Translations under genes and position numbers: made by a program | Notes under the pieces: generated by a model | Told to the model about the DNA's origin: nothing | Database searches by the model: none | Seen by the model: the letters and a program-made list of their open reading frames with translations, nothing else | DNA from: Zhengitettix transpicula | Taxonomy: Eukaryota; Arthropoda; Insecta; Orthoptera; Tetrigidae | DNA: 64,000 nucleotides | Direction: 5' to 3' | Assembly: GCA_037074705.1 (NCBI GenBank) | Contig: CM073590.1 | Span: forward strand, 140,759,600 to 140,823,599 | Shown here: piece by piece, positions 22,110 through 33,759 of the stretch | Numbering within the stretch: position 1 is the first letter of the stretch | Layout of the letters: each line of letters opens with the position of its first letter

Positions 22110-22640
22110 TAAATAAACTCTCGGGCAAACGTAGCAAACTTTTCTTCACATTAAGGGTGTTAGCTCGGGAAAGCGATGTAGCTCCATCTAAAATGGTATA
22201 TGCATATTTTGATGTCTTACGGCATAATAAACTGGGGACGTTCGCATCACGAGTTTCAAATTATCTGGTGCGGATTGTAATGCCAGTTGCAAGCCTTTGT
22301 TTCGGAAACTTGAGAGTTTAACTTTGCCTTTTACGTACATTCTAAAAATTTTTAAGTATGTCTGTAGATACATCAATTTATATGCCATAAACGGAGAAAA
22401 TCATTTATACAACACTAGAGATCGCTCTGAACTCCACATTAAAAAACATCCCCTTAGCCTTTTTGAATCAAGATTTCGTTATTCCGGGATAAATCTGTAC
22501 AACAGTCTTCCGGTTGAAATAAAAGCTTTAACTATACAAAATTTATTTATAAAGAGTTGTAAATCTTTGTTAATTAATGGAGCATATTACTCGCTGAAAG
22601 AGTTCGTAGATAGGAAGGACAGATTAGATCCTCTTTAGTA

Positions 22641-24000
22641 AAACAGTTTGCTGGTAACCCACCAAGTTATGCTAGAATTTAACTGTCGACTTATTTTCTT
22701 TTTCATGTTCGACGGGAAATGAAGGAAGATTTTCACCTAGAAACACCGCCGAATGAAAATTGAAGATTAATATTGTTACCGTTTATTTAATTACTGTTAT
22801 ATTAAAATATTTAACGTTGCTTTAAATTATATAAATTTTTTTTGTAAATTACAATGAAGTTTGTAATTTAATATTTTTTTCTTTTTTGTAATCTTATATT
22901 ATGACGTATCCTATTTCCACGTCCGACGACTGATGGAATTCTAAAGTATACCAAAAGCGACAATTAATTTTTCAGAAAAAATGGTATTGCACCACATTTA
23001 GGGTCTCATTGAGACCATTTCTATTTCATGTCTAGCTAAAAATTATTTTTTTTGCGGAGCCCGCTGATCATGTTGACACAAGCATACATGGAGTCCACTC
23101 AACCTGTTTTAGGTGCATGTCAAGCAGCGATTATAAATTTGCACACTAAGCGAGCAGAAAGTAGTTGTAATCTTGGAGGCATCAAAATGGTCCATATTAA
23201 GTCGATTTAGTATTAGATGGCGCTAAGATGATCAACAGCACTCCCTTTCTTGTTTAATATAATGAATACCCGGGCAACACCTATCACTCAACTACTATTA
23301 AAATAAAAACAAACACCAGTAAAGTTCTAAACAAAAAAAAAATTGCTATACACCAGAAGATTAGAACAGTTAACTGCTAGTTAGACGAAGATACTTGTGC
23401 AAGTTAGACTGACGAATGGCTGAATTGTAACTAGTATATTATAAAATTATGACGTCTTGTTCTTTTGTTGTTTTGCTGTAATGGAAGACTGTAAAAACTT
23501 AATTTAAAACAACTCAATTTTTAACGAATTACTATGACATAAGTCGAAAGTTGTCTATCTGAAATTATCAATAAATTACAGACTGTATAAAATGTTTCTA
23601 TTATTAAGAATTATTATAAACAGACCAATGTTACTAAAAGTTTTATTTTCCTGTATTTATTGATATTTTTCATTTAATTATCGTTCACTGTTCTTTATTC
23701 ACAGTAGTATTAGGCATAAAATCTATTCAAGTGTTTCTTAGTCCCGTGCCGGCTTTTCCTTATGAAGTGTGGTCCCACGATGTACAATGTCGCAACTGAT
23801 CACAGTCCGACAGCAAGCTTGAATTTACTGGCCGCTCAAGACAGTACTGCTCTCGGTCTCTTCAATAAAACAACTTTTGCCAACTAACGTTCAAAATGGG
23901 GAAGCCTCAAAATTAGCAATTACTGCTAGTTGGATGAGACAAAGGAATGTGAGTTCTTTATGCGAAGTCCTACGTGTGTGCAAAAACACACTGATTGAAC
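22641..24000. other. LINE 3' flank and unassigned sequence
   Basis: The first 300 bp may include the 3' untranslated part of the LINE remnant. No gene was recognised. A degenerate Helitron-like end lies at 23265-23296. Confidence 0.4.
23265..23296 (+). mobile_element. Degenerate Helitron-like 3' end (H4)
   Basis: ATACCCGGGCAACACC followed by TCACTCAACTACT resembles the 3' end of copy H3 (CCGGGCAACACCGG, then CAACTAG). The terminal CTAG has decayed to CTAC. Confidence 0.35.
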
Positions 24001-24008
24001 GACCTAGA

Positions 24009-24045
24009 TCAGTGTTTTCCAATCGTTTTTTACAATCCCCTCTAC
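24009..24045 (+). mobile_element. Solitary hAT-type terminus
   Basis: CAGTGTTTTCCAATCG followed by a T-run and ATCCCCTCTACGG is a typical hAT terminal inverted repeat. No matching inverted end was found nearby, and the sequence runs into a TA microsatellite, so only a fragment remains. Confidence 0.4.
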
Positions 24046-24080
24046 GGAATATATATATATATATGTATATATATATATTG
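24046..24080. repeat. TA microsatellite
   Basis: An (AT)n tract with one G interruption, between the hAT-like end and an LTR-like fragment. Confidence 0.8.
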
Positions 24081-24260
24081 TAATATAAAAATTATTATCA
24101 ATAATTTAAACAATTCCAAATTTAAATATATCTCAGTCTCTCAGGGTCATAACTGGGTTTGATAATGGCGAATCATTATATTTATAATCTTATCAACAAT
24201 TTACAATTAAAGAAAAAGAAAGTTACTTGTAAATTAAATTAGAACAGTGAACGATAATTT
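24079..24260 (-). mobile_element. Fragment of the LTR-like family (copy 3)
   Basis: Starts TGTAATA directly next to a TA tract. It contains TTATTATCAATAATTTAAAC and CTCAGGGTCATAACTGGG...TTTGATAATGGCGAATC, which correspond in reverse complement to the 3' part of the unit at 14470-15448. The rest of the unit was not found. Confidence 0.45.
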
Positions 24261-24429
24261 ATTGTTACATCATCAATAAATACACAAAACTGTTAATTGA
24301 AATGATGTGCTACAATTACAGTATCAATTGGCTATTCACATTAATCTGTCCTAACTTACGATATATTTTTGCCACTGTTGTATTCGTTCTTTGTTAATAA
24401 TTTTCAAATCGTGCAGCTAAAATCTGAGT

Positions 24430-24760
24430 CCCCGCCCCCCCCCCCCGAGTTGTGTTCGTTGCACGTATAAAACCTTCCTTGTGTTCTGCTTTTATACGAC
24501 GTTACCTTTTTTTATCGTAAAATCAGACGCCTGGTGCGGATTAAAGTATAACATAATTTTGCGTAGCACAAAAATAAACACGTGACTGTCACTCATGGTG
24601 ACAAAAAACAATGCGCGCCTGGCGGACGGGGGTCTAACTACGAGTTCGAAGAGCGCTTTTACTGCAGTAGAGCTCCAGCATTCAGACTTACAACACGCTT
24701 CTATATCGCTCTGTCTGTAAGTACGCATGTGTCGTGATAAATTCAATTTTCCGTTCTGCG
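24430..24760. other. Less AT-rich unassigned segment with a C-tract
   Basis: A run of 14 C with neighbouring C-rich bases near 24434-24448, followed by sequence with unusual CpG content (GCGCGCCTGGCGGACGG near 24612). An 84-codon minus frame (24746-24492) covers it. No family was recognised. Confidence 0.35.
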
Positions 24761-24779
24761 TAATAAATTACGGATTTCT

Positions 24780-25499
24780 TATAAACACAAAAATTTGAAC
24801 TAACGGTCTGTTAATGGGAAACTATGTGTCACCTACATAATGCGGACGGTAAATAATGAATGCCAATAAAAGAGAAAATGATAATAAATTTATCACCCGC
24901 TGTCTGCCGAATAGCTTAGTAAGTTAACAAGACTAATAATTATCGGAAACTGATATAATAAAGGATTATTATTTATAAGTTTGAACGATTCTACTAGAGA
25001 ATAAATTCAAAAGCTTTACACACTGAGTTTATTAGCTGTAGGTAAAATACTTATTTCTGTACAACATAGGCAATACTGCTTATAAATTCCGCGATGAAGG
25101 CCTTTATTCGGTGTAATTAGTTGGATATTATTTCGTATTCTTTCCCTTTAAGATAGGATCACTTAATAGTGACTCAGACAAGCTTTCGTGCCATGATATC
25201 TCTAGAAATTAAAATCTTAAATGCGGACTATCAGAAATTCTTGAAACGGAAAAGACAGAACCATAACCGAATTGTATATTTTATACGCCACATAAACTGG
25301 TTTAGGAAGAGTCAATACTTATTAAAGAAATGCCATTATTACAGAAAGAATTGTGCAGTCATGAAAATTACCTGTGCATTACTCTCATTTTATTGAATAT
25401 ATATACTCATAAATAACGTCATTCCAAAAGGGAATTAGACTCACCAAATTACCATAATGAATAAAACGGATGCAAATCCTTTAGAATGTAATGTAGGTA

Positions 25500-25550
<51 letters not shown>

Positions 25551-27700
25551 TTTACCTATAAAATTTTGAAATTATCGCTTCCTAAAATACGGTTCTGTAC
25601 TGTTTTATTAATCAGATACAGATATGATCTTTAAATTGTATAATTGCTCCAGAATTAACTTTAAAAGCTTCTCAAATAAATTAAATTAATTATGACAAAT
25701 AAGTAATTTATATGGCATTCGGTATATGAATAACTGAATACCGGCTCGAAGTCCATAATATGTATTCAACATTTTTCTAATTAACCGCTATGTTTAATAA
25801 TATATTTTATCTTACATTATGAGATGGCGGAGTTACAATTGCAAATTAATATAATTAGATATGAATAAATAAAAAAGTAAAGCAATAAATTTGAAATTAA
25901 ATTTCTTATTCGAAAAGAAATTATGTTGTTCAAACAGTTTTAAAATTGATACAAATAGTGAGGACCAATATTATTTATTATCTTATTCATTACTATTTAA
26001 TATGAATCTCAATAAATATACGAGTACAGTTTACACAAGAAATAAGTTTGTCAAGAGATTTGAAAATAATTTTGTTTATGTTATGTATTTTCAATAATTA
26101 CAGTTTAGAATTAATCTGCATTGGACGCTTTAAATATAAATCTCTCTTTGAATTGTTCGTATTTTTCTGCTCATATTCTTACGATATACTGTAAAGGATA
26201 GTAAGAAACCATTAACCATGCAATTCTGTCAACATAAATTTCAGAACCAATCTCCCGACAGGATCAGTTTTGCTCCCGTAGAATCACGACATAGTTTATG
26301 AATTTTCTATACCTCTAAAATTTTAATCAAAGTTTATATTGTACATTTAACGTAAAATAAATTACCTTTAATTAGAAAAAACAGTGAATTTAATACTTTT
26401 TTGTAAATATATAGGATGTTAAACTCAATATATTGCTGATTATTCAATCTGAAAGTGTAAAAAATGATAATTGATAGTTAAAAATTTTATAGCTTGATAA
26501 ATGGTTTCTTAAAATTTTGGTCTGCCACTTTAATCATATTCATGAAATACCTGTCTGACGAAAATATTATGTTAGAAGTTTTCTTCAAATAAATGAAAAT
26601 ATAACTTCTCGATTGTATTTATTAAAAAAAATAATAATACATGTACACGTTACATACTGTAAGAACTTGTGATACTGTTAAAGTTAAAAAGTGTGTTAAA
26701 ATTAACGTATTTAGTCATAAGATGGAAATACTCTATAATATATAAATAACTTAACGAAAGTATTCCATTGAAGTTGCACAGTAATCTTTTTTCTGACGGG
26801 TTAATAATTTATGCGAGTAATAATTGTGTGCTCATTATTGTTGCTTCGGAAACTGTTATTCAGCAGTGCCATAGTTTGATACCATTCTGGGATTTAGGAC
26901 TTTCAGCGACAGAAATTTTATTATTTAAAAGAACGGGTAAGGAAAAGAATGAAATAGACTTTCGGGTCTGAAATATTTTAATGTTTCAGCAAATAATATA
27001 TGCCATTAAAAAAATAAAGTTAGTCAAAATCTTCATTTAAATTGTAATCAAATTCTAGGACAAGTCAGTGTTTTCTGAAACTTAACTGCTTAACTATTTT
27101 TGCAAGCTCATAAATGAATACATACATTTATGCATTTGTATGTTTCCTCGTTTTTCAAATTGTATATGACAAGAGGCTTATGGTTACGATATAATTGACT
27201 TATTCGTGTAGGTGACTATATGTCATTTCTTGTATTATGACGTAGATGTTCAATAACTATATTGAATATTGGCGATGCCAGACGAATGAAATGGCCTTTG
27301 CCACGACCCCACAGAGCCTCTGTTTATTCATAGCAAGCAACCATCTATATGTCTCTCAGTTCGTTACGCTACTTTGTCGGTGTTTCTCTGCAATTCCAGT
27401 TGATAATTACGTCATACATACAATGGAAACCAGATTATTAACATTGCAACTATATTCGCAGCACGTCATAAAGCTAAGTATTTTTATATGTAATTCCATT
27501 TTTATCAATCAACAATATATAAAAAAAACTTTTTCACAAATTTCTTGAAGAAGTCTTGAAAAAATTATTATTTTTTATATACTGTTGACTAATAAAACCC
27601 TTGAGGTCAAATATAAACATATTACAATACATATCAGTCATATTAATTTAAAATATTGTAGAACAAAACTTCAAAACTAATGCGGGTAAGGGTTTCTTGT
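24780..27700. other. AT-rich sequence, no gene recognised
   Basis: Both strands were read. Contains the TA microsatellite at 25501-25547. Frames at 25169, 25891, 26768 and 27246 are short and AT-driven. Confidence 0.4.
25490..25560. repeat. TA microsatellite flanked by short inverted repeats
   Basis: TAGGTAAACT, an (AT)n run of about 45 bp, then AAAGTTTACCTA. The flanks TAGGTAAAC/GTTTACCTA are perfect inverted repeats, so the block is one long potential hairpin. Confidence 0.7.
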
Positions 27701-28230
27701 CGTCTTCTATATAGTCACTATTAATGGAATGGAAATTTCCGTGCCCAAGTATATAAGGGTCCATATCATTGATTACGTCCTTCAGCAGGTTTTTCAAAAT
27801 TATATATACTCCTGTATACGAAGTTCTAATTCTGCTCTTCCAATTTGTATCTCTAGCTGTTAGCAGTCTCCAGTTGAATTTTCAACTCCTTGGTGCCGGT
27901 TGAATGTTTATTACGTCGCCCACTGTCATTGACATACTATCTGAAAACGGGGTGTGTCTATTGATGCTTCGACGTGCATATTACTTACGAGACATATAGC
28001 CAAGCAAAGTATGGCTCGGACATTGCTAAGTAATTTTTTTTATAGCTGGAGTGTGAAACGAAATTATGGCCAGGGGCCATACTGTGGGTGTCATGGGCAG
28101 GCAACGCATCCATTACGAGGCAAGCAGAGCAGAAACCTTCTAACGGCCGTAAAACTTGTTCAACGTGCGTTAAGTCAACGAACATTGCTTGTTCAATAAA
28201 GAATGATTTTTATTTCAATAATAAAGTATG
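27700..28230. other. Unassigned segment with an 81-codon frame
   Basis: More GC-rich than its surroundings. A plus frame at 27954-28199 (81 codons) overlaps an acceptor-like TTTTTTTTATAG at about 28034-28045, and AATAAA follows at 28195. This could be a 3'-terminal exon of an unknown gene or a repeat. No homology was recognised, and a minus-strand frame of similar length is also open. Confidence 0.25.
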
Positions 28231-28419
28231 CAAATATAAATTTTAATTTCTCAGCTGTATTCATGTTTAATAAGGTTTATTGATTATGTTCCAATACTGC
28301 GTTAAAGGCTGCTATGCAAGTTGAAACTAATTGAATTACCTCTATTTAAGCAATAAACGTAACACGCGCTAAATTATAGAGAAAATTATCACTTCTTATG
28401 AACATTGACTTCTTTGCAC

Positions 28420-28520
28420 CTGAGGAAAGGGACAAGGACAAGGACCTCAGAAAACTTTTTTTTTGTCTGAATTGGCTATCTTTCTTATTCATTATTTTCA
28501 ATCAGACGTAAATATTTTCA
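28420..28520 (+). repeat. Single arm of the CTGA(N)GA...GAAACG foldback family
   Basis: ACCTGAGGAAAGGGACAAGG, then CTCAGAAAAC, then GTCTGAATTGGCTATCTTTC matches the arms at 54228-54430 and 63359-63560. The opposite arm is absent here. Confidence 0.55.
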
Positions 28521-28837
28521 TCTTATGAGCATTCCCTACATCATTTCTTTCCTGAGAAAAAACAACAAAGCTCTTCGGAGAACGCAGAAATTGTGGTTTC
28601 AGTTGTGAAAAATATGGTAATATTATTTTACGAAATTCGATTAATGTCGCTTCAGCACACACGACTGTACTGAATATTCTTCAATGCGACATCAATAGAA
28701 AAGAGTCGCATTTCAAACAAGCTAGAAGCTTATAGGTATCACTAAACATAATTGTATTGTAAAATTGAAACAATTTGTATATTTATAAATAAAATATGAA
28801 TATTAAGGAATATGGATGGAAAAATTTCGGCTGGACC

Positions 28838-28950
28838 GGGTATAGAGCCCAGGACCTTCCGCTTAGTGTAAAACTAACCCTAATGGGCGGCTAGTCAGAC
28901 CTCTAAGCCAATCCTAGTCGACTCCCGAACCGGTGCGACATTCCTCCATC
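28838..28950 (-). repeat. tRNA-derived SINE fragment (left of an inverted pair)
   Basis: The reverse complement matches 29101-29200: AATGTCGCACCG, GAGTCGACTAGGAT, GAGGTCTGACTAG, TAAGCGGAAGGTCCTGGG. It carries a 13-nt insertion between the A- and B-box-like parts, and its B-box position is mutated (CTGGGCTCTATACCC). Confidence 0.55.
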
Positions 28951-29100
28951 GTTAACCTGCATTTGGCTCGTCTACAATTTACTTAGATCACACACCTTCA
29001 TGTCCCTTTCAGGTTCTAATGAAAGGACGGAATACTTACGTACGTACATTGATAATAGGTGTTTTTATACAAATGCAAGGCGATCCAAATGTTTCTGAAG

Positions 29101-29200
29101 GATGTAGGAGTGTCGCACCGAATCGCGAGTCGACTAAGATCGGACTAGTGGTCTGAGTAGCGGCCCGGTAAGCGGAAGATCCTGGGTTCGATTCCCGTAC
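29101..29200 (+). repeat. tRNA-derived SINE fragment (right of an inverted pair)
   Basis: Contains an RNA polymerase III A-box-like stretch (ACTAGTGGTCTGAGTAG) and a perfect B box (GGTTCGATTCC, about 29185-29195) at tRNA-like spacing. It is not a working tRNA gene because no acceptor stem closes around it. Confidence 0.6.
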
Positions 29201-29209
29201 ATTAAAATT

Positions 29210-31095
29210 TTAACAATGAGGTTTGAGTCTTGAATAACCTTTCGTGGATTTCTTTGAATTTGTAAAATATTAATATTAATCTTACATGTATAAATATAAT
29301 TAATGTAATACAACCATGTCAGAAATTTGTAATATAAATTGCCAATAAACACAGAACGTATCTTCCATATGATCAGTGACATTTTCAGTTGCATCTAAAA
29401 ATATATATAATGTAAAATACAATACTTCCAAGCAAATAAATAAATTAAGAAATACTCGGTAACTTACATAATTGGAAAAAAATGGATTTAATTGATATAA
29501 TCGATATCACTAAACAGAAAATTTTTGACGACGAAATAAAATACACCACAAAACATACATCGTCGTAGCTGATGTTTTTAAAACACAAGAATAAAACTTT
29601 CAAAATATCAAGTGTACATAATTATAAATAAAAAAAAACTGAATCATATATGGAATTCTGATTTTGTGTAACAGTTTTCTCATTTATTGAATTTAAAATG
29701 GACTTAATATTCAACATTTCGCTCATCAAACTAGGATAATAATTAATAATCAATATCTAAAATTGTTCTGTTCATCACATAAATTTTGTGATTATTTATG
29801 TATACATGTTTTGTTAAAAGAGATTGTTTATCCAAACAAAATGTTCTTTAATTCTTGTTCGAAGCTTACGTTTCGTTTGACCGTTATAGCAGGCGCTACA
29901 ATCAAAATAACCAATTATGTATATAACATTATGCTTATTCAACGTTTTACACGTTTAGAAAACATTACCAAAAAATTATCCTAAATAAAGTCTCGCGATC
30001 GCGGTGCAACCACCCTCTTCAAAACTCGAAGTGAATTCTACACGCAGTAAAATCGTAAAATGTGGCCGGATATAGACGCTGTGATTATATTCTGTGCGAA
30101 ACTTAGTTTTTGTGTATGACGCCAACGAATTTTTCTCAATAGGTTTGTATTGTATAGTCTATTCAAAACGTTTAGTAGAATGCAAGTGTAAAATGTTAAT
30201 TAATGCGAAATTCAGAATAAGATGATAAATTGACTTTCTACTATTCAATTATAAGACTTCCGTCTCAATTTCTGAATTTTTGTTATCGGCTAAATAATAC
30301 AGACGGGGATATAAAATTATGTTCTTACTTTATACATTATGTTAATATCTGGCAGAGAGGACAGAGTCTAGTGCTTTTTTGGAAAAATTTTATTTCGCCA
30401 TATAACTTATCCACATGACGTATGTTCGCATATTATTACGTAAAAAAATACTGATTTTACTTGTTTTGATTCACACTACTGATGGTAGTGTCAAAATTAT
30501 TAATGCGAAATTGTCTCACAGTTAATATATTTTCGAAGAAGTTGGTGGGTAAATTATATTTCAACTTGTTTCGTATTATAAAATAAGAAAAATAACTAAA
30601 AAAAAAATGTGCTTTTCATCTAACACTGTTTCGTTCCAGCCGTGACAAAATTATTGTTTTATACTAGAATATTTTGAACTGATACCTCAATGTCAATTAA
30701 TTTTAAACATACTACAATTCTTAGCGAAGCAAATGAAGGAACTGTATTTTTATTGATTCCATAACAATGGATATAAACCAATTTCCCTTATAAGCTACCA
30801 TATTTAATGACGAATTACATAGATATTACTACTCTGTGATTCTTCGTTAATGAATATAACTTTACGGCCTTTAGCTAGCTTAGATGAATTAAATGTGAGA
30901 TTATTCTGTTAATGTGACAATTATCTTATTGAATCTATGTTCTTGGCGAGACTAATGTCTAATTTAGACGTTTACTAAAATATTATCATGTGAAGACGTT
31001 TTCTTGCACTTGCTAATTCAGTACTTTCATTTTATATTATTGTTTAACGTCCGTTTTAAATTATAATAAGATGTATTCAACGACTAATTAACCGA
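29210..31095. other. AT-rich sequence, no gene recognised
   Basis: Nothing beyond chance frames was seen. The stretch at 29995-30060 is somewhat GC-richer but without a recognisable motif. Confidence 0.4.
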
Positions 31096-31119
31096 ATCTT
31101 TTTTATTCAATTTTTTATG

Positions 31120-31580
31120 AATAAAAAATAGTTGACAGCGGTACGTTTCGGTAATTATTTCCACCCTCTTCAAGCTGAAGTCCGACTGAAAGGTTTGTCT
31201 TGAAGTTATAAACGTTTCATCGACTTGCTATGAATATTAGTTGTTTTAATCATAAACAAACTAAGGAAACGTTTATAAAGTAAATAAACAAATACACAAT
31301 ACACAACCTTATTGTATTTATTAACGAAACGACGTTTGGTCCTCTTATGACCTCTTCAAGTTTGATAATTTTGTATAGAAATATTGAAAAACAATTTAGA
31401 GGCATGGTTTTACTTCCTTGCCTGTTGCAACCAACGTAATTTTCTGACTATAAGGCCGTGTTTTTGTTTATTGTATTATCGTGAAACTTTTATAACTTCA
31501 ATACAAACCATTTAGTCTGCTCACATCCTGAAGCGTGTTCAAATAATTACCGAAACGTATCGCTGTTAGCTATATTTTTA
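31120..31580. repeat. Inverted-repeat element with GAAACG motif
   Basis: GTTGACAGCGGTACGTTTCGGTAATTATTT near 31131 is repeated as an inverted, slightly diverged arm at about 31537-31570 (AAATAATTACCGAAACGTAT...). Each arm is followed outward by further inverted similarity (TATAAACGTTTCAT versus GTGAAACTTTTATAAC). A third GAAACGACGTTTGG unit lies in the middle. No coding capacity. Confidence 0.55.
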
Positions 31581-32143
31581 TTTATAGTTTTTCAATAATA
31601 AATAGTATGTTAATTGGTTTCTAAATATATCTAATTTATTTTAACGTGTTTTTTAAAATATTAACATCTTAGTGTTAGAATTGCGACATTACTGTATTAC
31701 CATAGCTATTATAGATAAACTTTAATTTATTGAATTCTATTAATGTGCTTATAGAAAAGCTACTAATGGCTGTAACAGCAATTAATTATTATATATTAAT
31801 TATTAACATATCATATATAAGTCGCTAAAGACCAATAGGTTAATGTGACTATAAACTGTAAATTAAAAATAATTATCAATTAACAGTAATTAATGGTAGT
31901 AATAGTCCAGAAAGCTCTTATAGATGTAGTATGTCTCCCTTTTCGTCGATGATTGTTAATTAATCAAATATATTCATCAACAGATTTATTGTGCATTAAA
32001 TTAGCTACATATAAATATATTTTTAAAGAAAAATATTGTGAGCTGGAGACTAAATAATTATAATTTTTATACTGTGTGTAATTTCATAATATGAAAAATT
32101 CCTCGGTAGTTGTAACGATCCTTTTAGATGATCTCTTCAAATT

Positions 32144-32404
32144 TCATTCAAACAAATGAAAGAAATTTCCCTGATAATAAATTATACTTTGCATTTCATA
32201 ATAACTATGACAGTATCTTTCTATAGTGGGATCTGGCGAGATATCTTCGCTGGAGGAACTATCGAACGATGTTACTTTTTTTTTGTGTCTACAAACAAAC
32301 ACACATCGCTGATGACGCCCTTGCACTTGCCCTGTCTGATAGAGCGGCAAGGACGTACTGCAGCCTCCTGACTCAGCATCGGATCTGTTGACCTCATAAA
32401 TCAA
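32144..32404 (-). other. Unassigned 86-codon frame
   Basis: A minus-strand frame with a C-x-x-x-C-x-x-x-K-K-K stretch and a Ser/Asp-rich block. It lies in a GC-richer island (32230-32480). I could not place it in a family. A transposase fragment is possible, but this is a guess. Confidence 0.2.
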
Positions 32405-32634
32405 GCCGCACAGCCAGCCCTACTTAAACTCATAACCGTCTCTCGTATGTTTAAGTGCGATCAGCCCCCTGCCCTAGATTCTATAACGCAAAATAATACT
32501 TTCACTTCATCTTTAGTTCTCTTTTAACTCATATCTGAGTGTATACCCCCAGCGTTTTGCACCTTCGTCACCGTTGTAGTGCAGACTTTGAGGCTATTCG
32601 GCATTTTATTTGTTTTTCTCAAATGCAGATTTAA

Positions 32635-32722
32635 AATTGTGAAATATTAGTATTATAATTATAAATTAAAAATATTAGTATTATAATTATAAATTAAAAA
32701 TATTAGTATTATAATTAAACTC
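32635..32722. repeat. Short tandem repeat, ~30-bp unit x3
   Basis: ATATTAGTATTATAATTATA is repeated three times in a row with AAATTAAAA spacers, the last unit partial. Confidence 0.85.
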
Positions 32723-32863
32723 ATTTCTGGATAAAGTTCATGATTAAAAAAGTATGCGGATTGAATAAATCGTTCTCATAAGATAAATTAAAACTTGACA
32801 CCTGCGACGACAAAATAACAGACCGTGAAACGTGTTTTAAAATAATAAGATGGGCCTTTTTTG

Positions 32864-33205
32864 TCAATTAATTATATAATCATATAATTAATTATACAAT
32901 CATATAATAAATTATATAATCATATAATTAATTATACAATCATATAATAAATTATATAATCATATAATTAATTCATCATATAATTAATTATACATTCATA
33001 TAATAAATTATATAATCATATAATAAATTATATAATCATATAATTAATTAATTAATCATATAATTAATTATACAATCATATAATAAATTATACAATCATA
33101 TAATAAATTATATAATCATATAATTAATTAATTATATAATTAATTATATAATCATATAATTAATTATATAATCATATAATTAATTATATAATCATATAAA
33201 AGATT
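32864..33205. repeat. AT-only minisatellite
   Basis: About 340 bp built from the variants ATAATCATATAATTAATTAT and ATACAATCATATAATAAATT. Units of about 20-22 bp are themselves partly palindromic, so the array can form many small hairpins. Confidence 0.9.
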
Positions 33206-33415
33206 ATCGAAATATTTGGACGGGAACCTGGTTATTTTAAAGATTTGTTTTGAAAAATATAAACAATATCTTGCCATAGGAAATTTCCGAAATAAAACAT
33301 TGGCCAAGGAGCTCTACGTATCTTCTTCCCCGTGAATAAATTGACCTGCCGGATTTGTTTCTAAACACGCGATCTTAAGTCATGACACACTATAACCGAG
33401 TTGTTATAGTGACTG

Positions 33416-33417
<2 letters not shown>

Positions 33418-33450
<33 letters not shown>
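33418..33450. repeat. TA microsatellite
   Basis: An uninterrupted AT run of about 30 bp. Confidence 0.85.
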
Positions 33451-33453
<3 letters not shown>

Positions 33454-33497
33454 TATGCGTTTTAGATGACAAAAAACCCATTATTTGTGTATGAATT

Positions 33498-33755
33498 TGA
33501 TATTAAAATTTCCAGATCTATTTCTAGCATGAGAAAAATAGATATTGCATAAAAAATATAAATAGCAATTTGAAGTCAGAACAAGTTATATATTGAAAAT
33601 TATATTTTAGACACAGCACTCAGCGGAGAACGACCCAGAATTTCAAAATTTTGTAAAAAGTTCTACCTGAAGAAGTCGTAAATTAGCGTCGAAACGTAGT
33701 GTAATTTTCAATAATATCTTTTTCTGACTTCAAATGACTGTTGTTTATTTATAAT
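33498..33755. repeat. Foldback element with CTGAAGA...GAAACG motif
   Basis: The left arm (AAATAGCAATTTGAAGTCAG...TATTGAAAATTATA, 33561-33605) and right arm (GTAATTTTCAATAATATC...TGACTTCAAATGACTG, 33700-33745) are imperfect inverted repeats. Just inside the right arm is CCTGAAGAAGTCG...CGTCGAAACGTAG (33667-33702). Confidence 0.55.
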
Positions 33756-33759
33756 TTAT

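Larger units (their letters stand above)
20840..22640 (+). pseudogene. LINE reverse transcriptase, C-terminal remnant interrupted by mariner
   Basis: Removing the mariner and one TA joins VKWNHI (20875 on) to INKLSGKRSKLFFTLRVLA (22111 on), the usual W-N-H-I...KLS...LRVL stretch found after the catalytic part of Jockey/CR1-type reverse transcriptases. After a frameshift near 22280 the frame continues as CKPLFRKLESLTLP, then HLYNTRDRSELHI, LYNSLP and a stop at about 22636. This order (CKP-F-KL-LT-P, YNTR, YNSLP) is typical of the end of insect non-LTR ORF2. The element is 5'-truncated, frameshifted and dead. Confidence 0.75.

Noticed and set aside
28838..29200. Candidate tRNA genes
   Set aside because: B box present, but acceptor and anticodon stems do not close, and the sequence recurs as an inverted repeat; called SINE fragments.
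32864..33205. CRISPR-like array of repeats and spacers
   Set aside because: Units are contiguous variants of the same AT sequence without unique spacers, in a eukaryotic genome.
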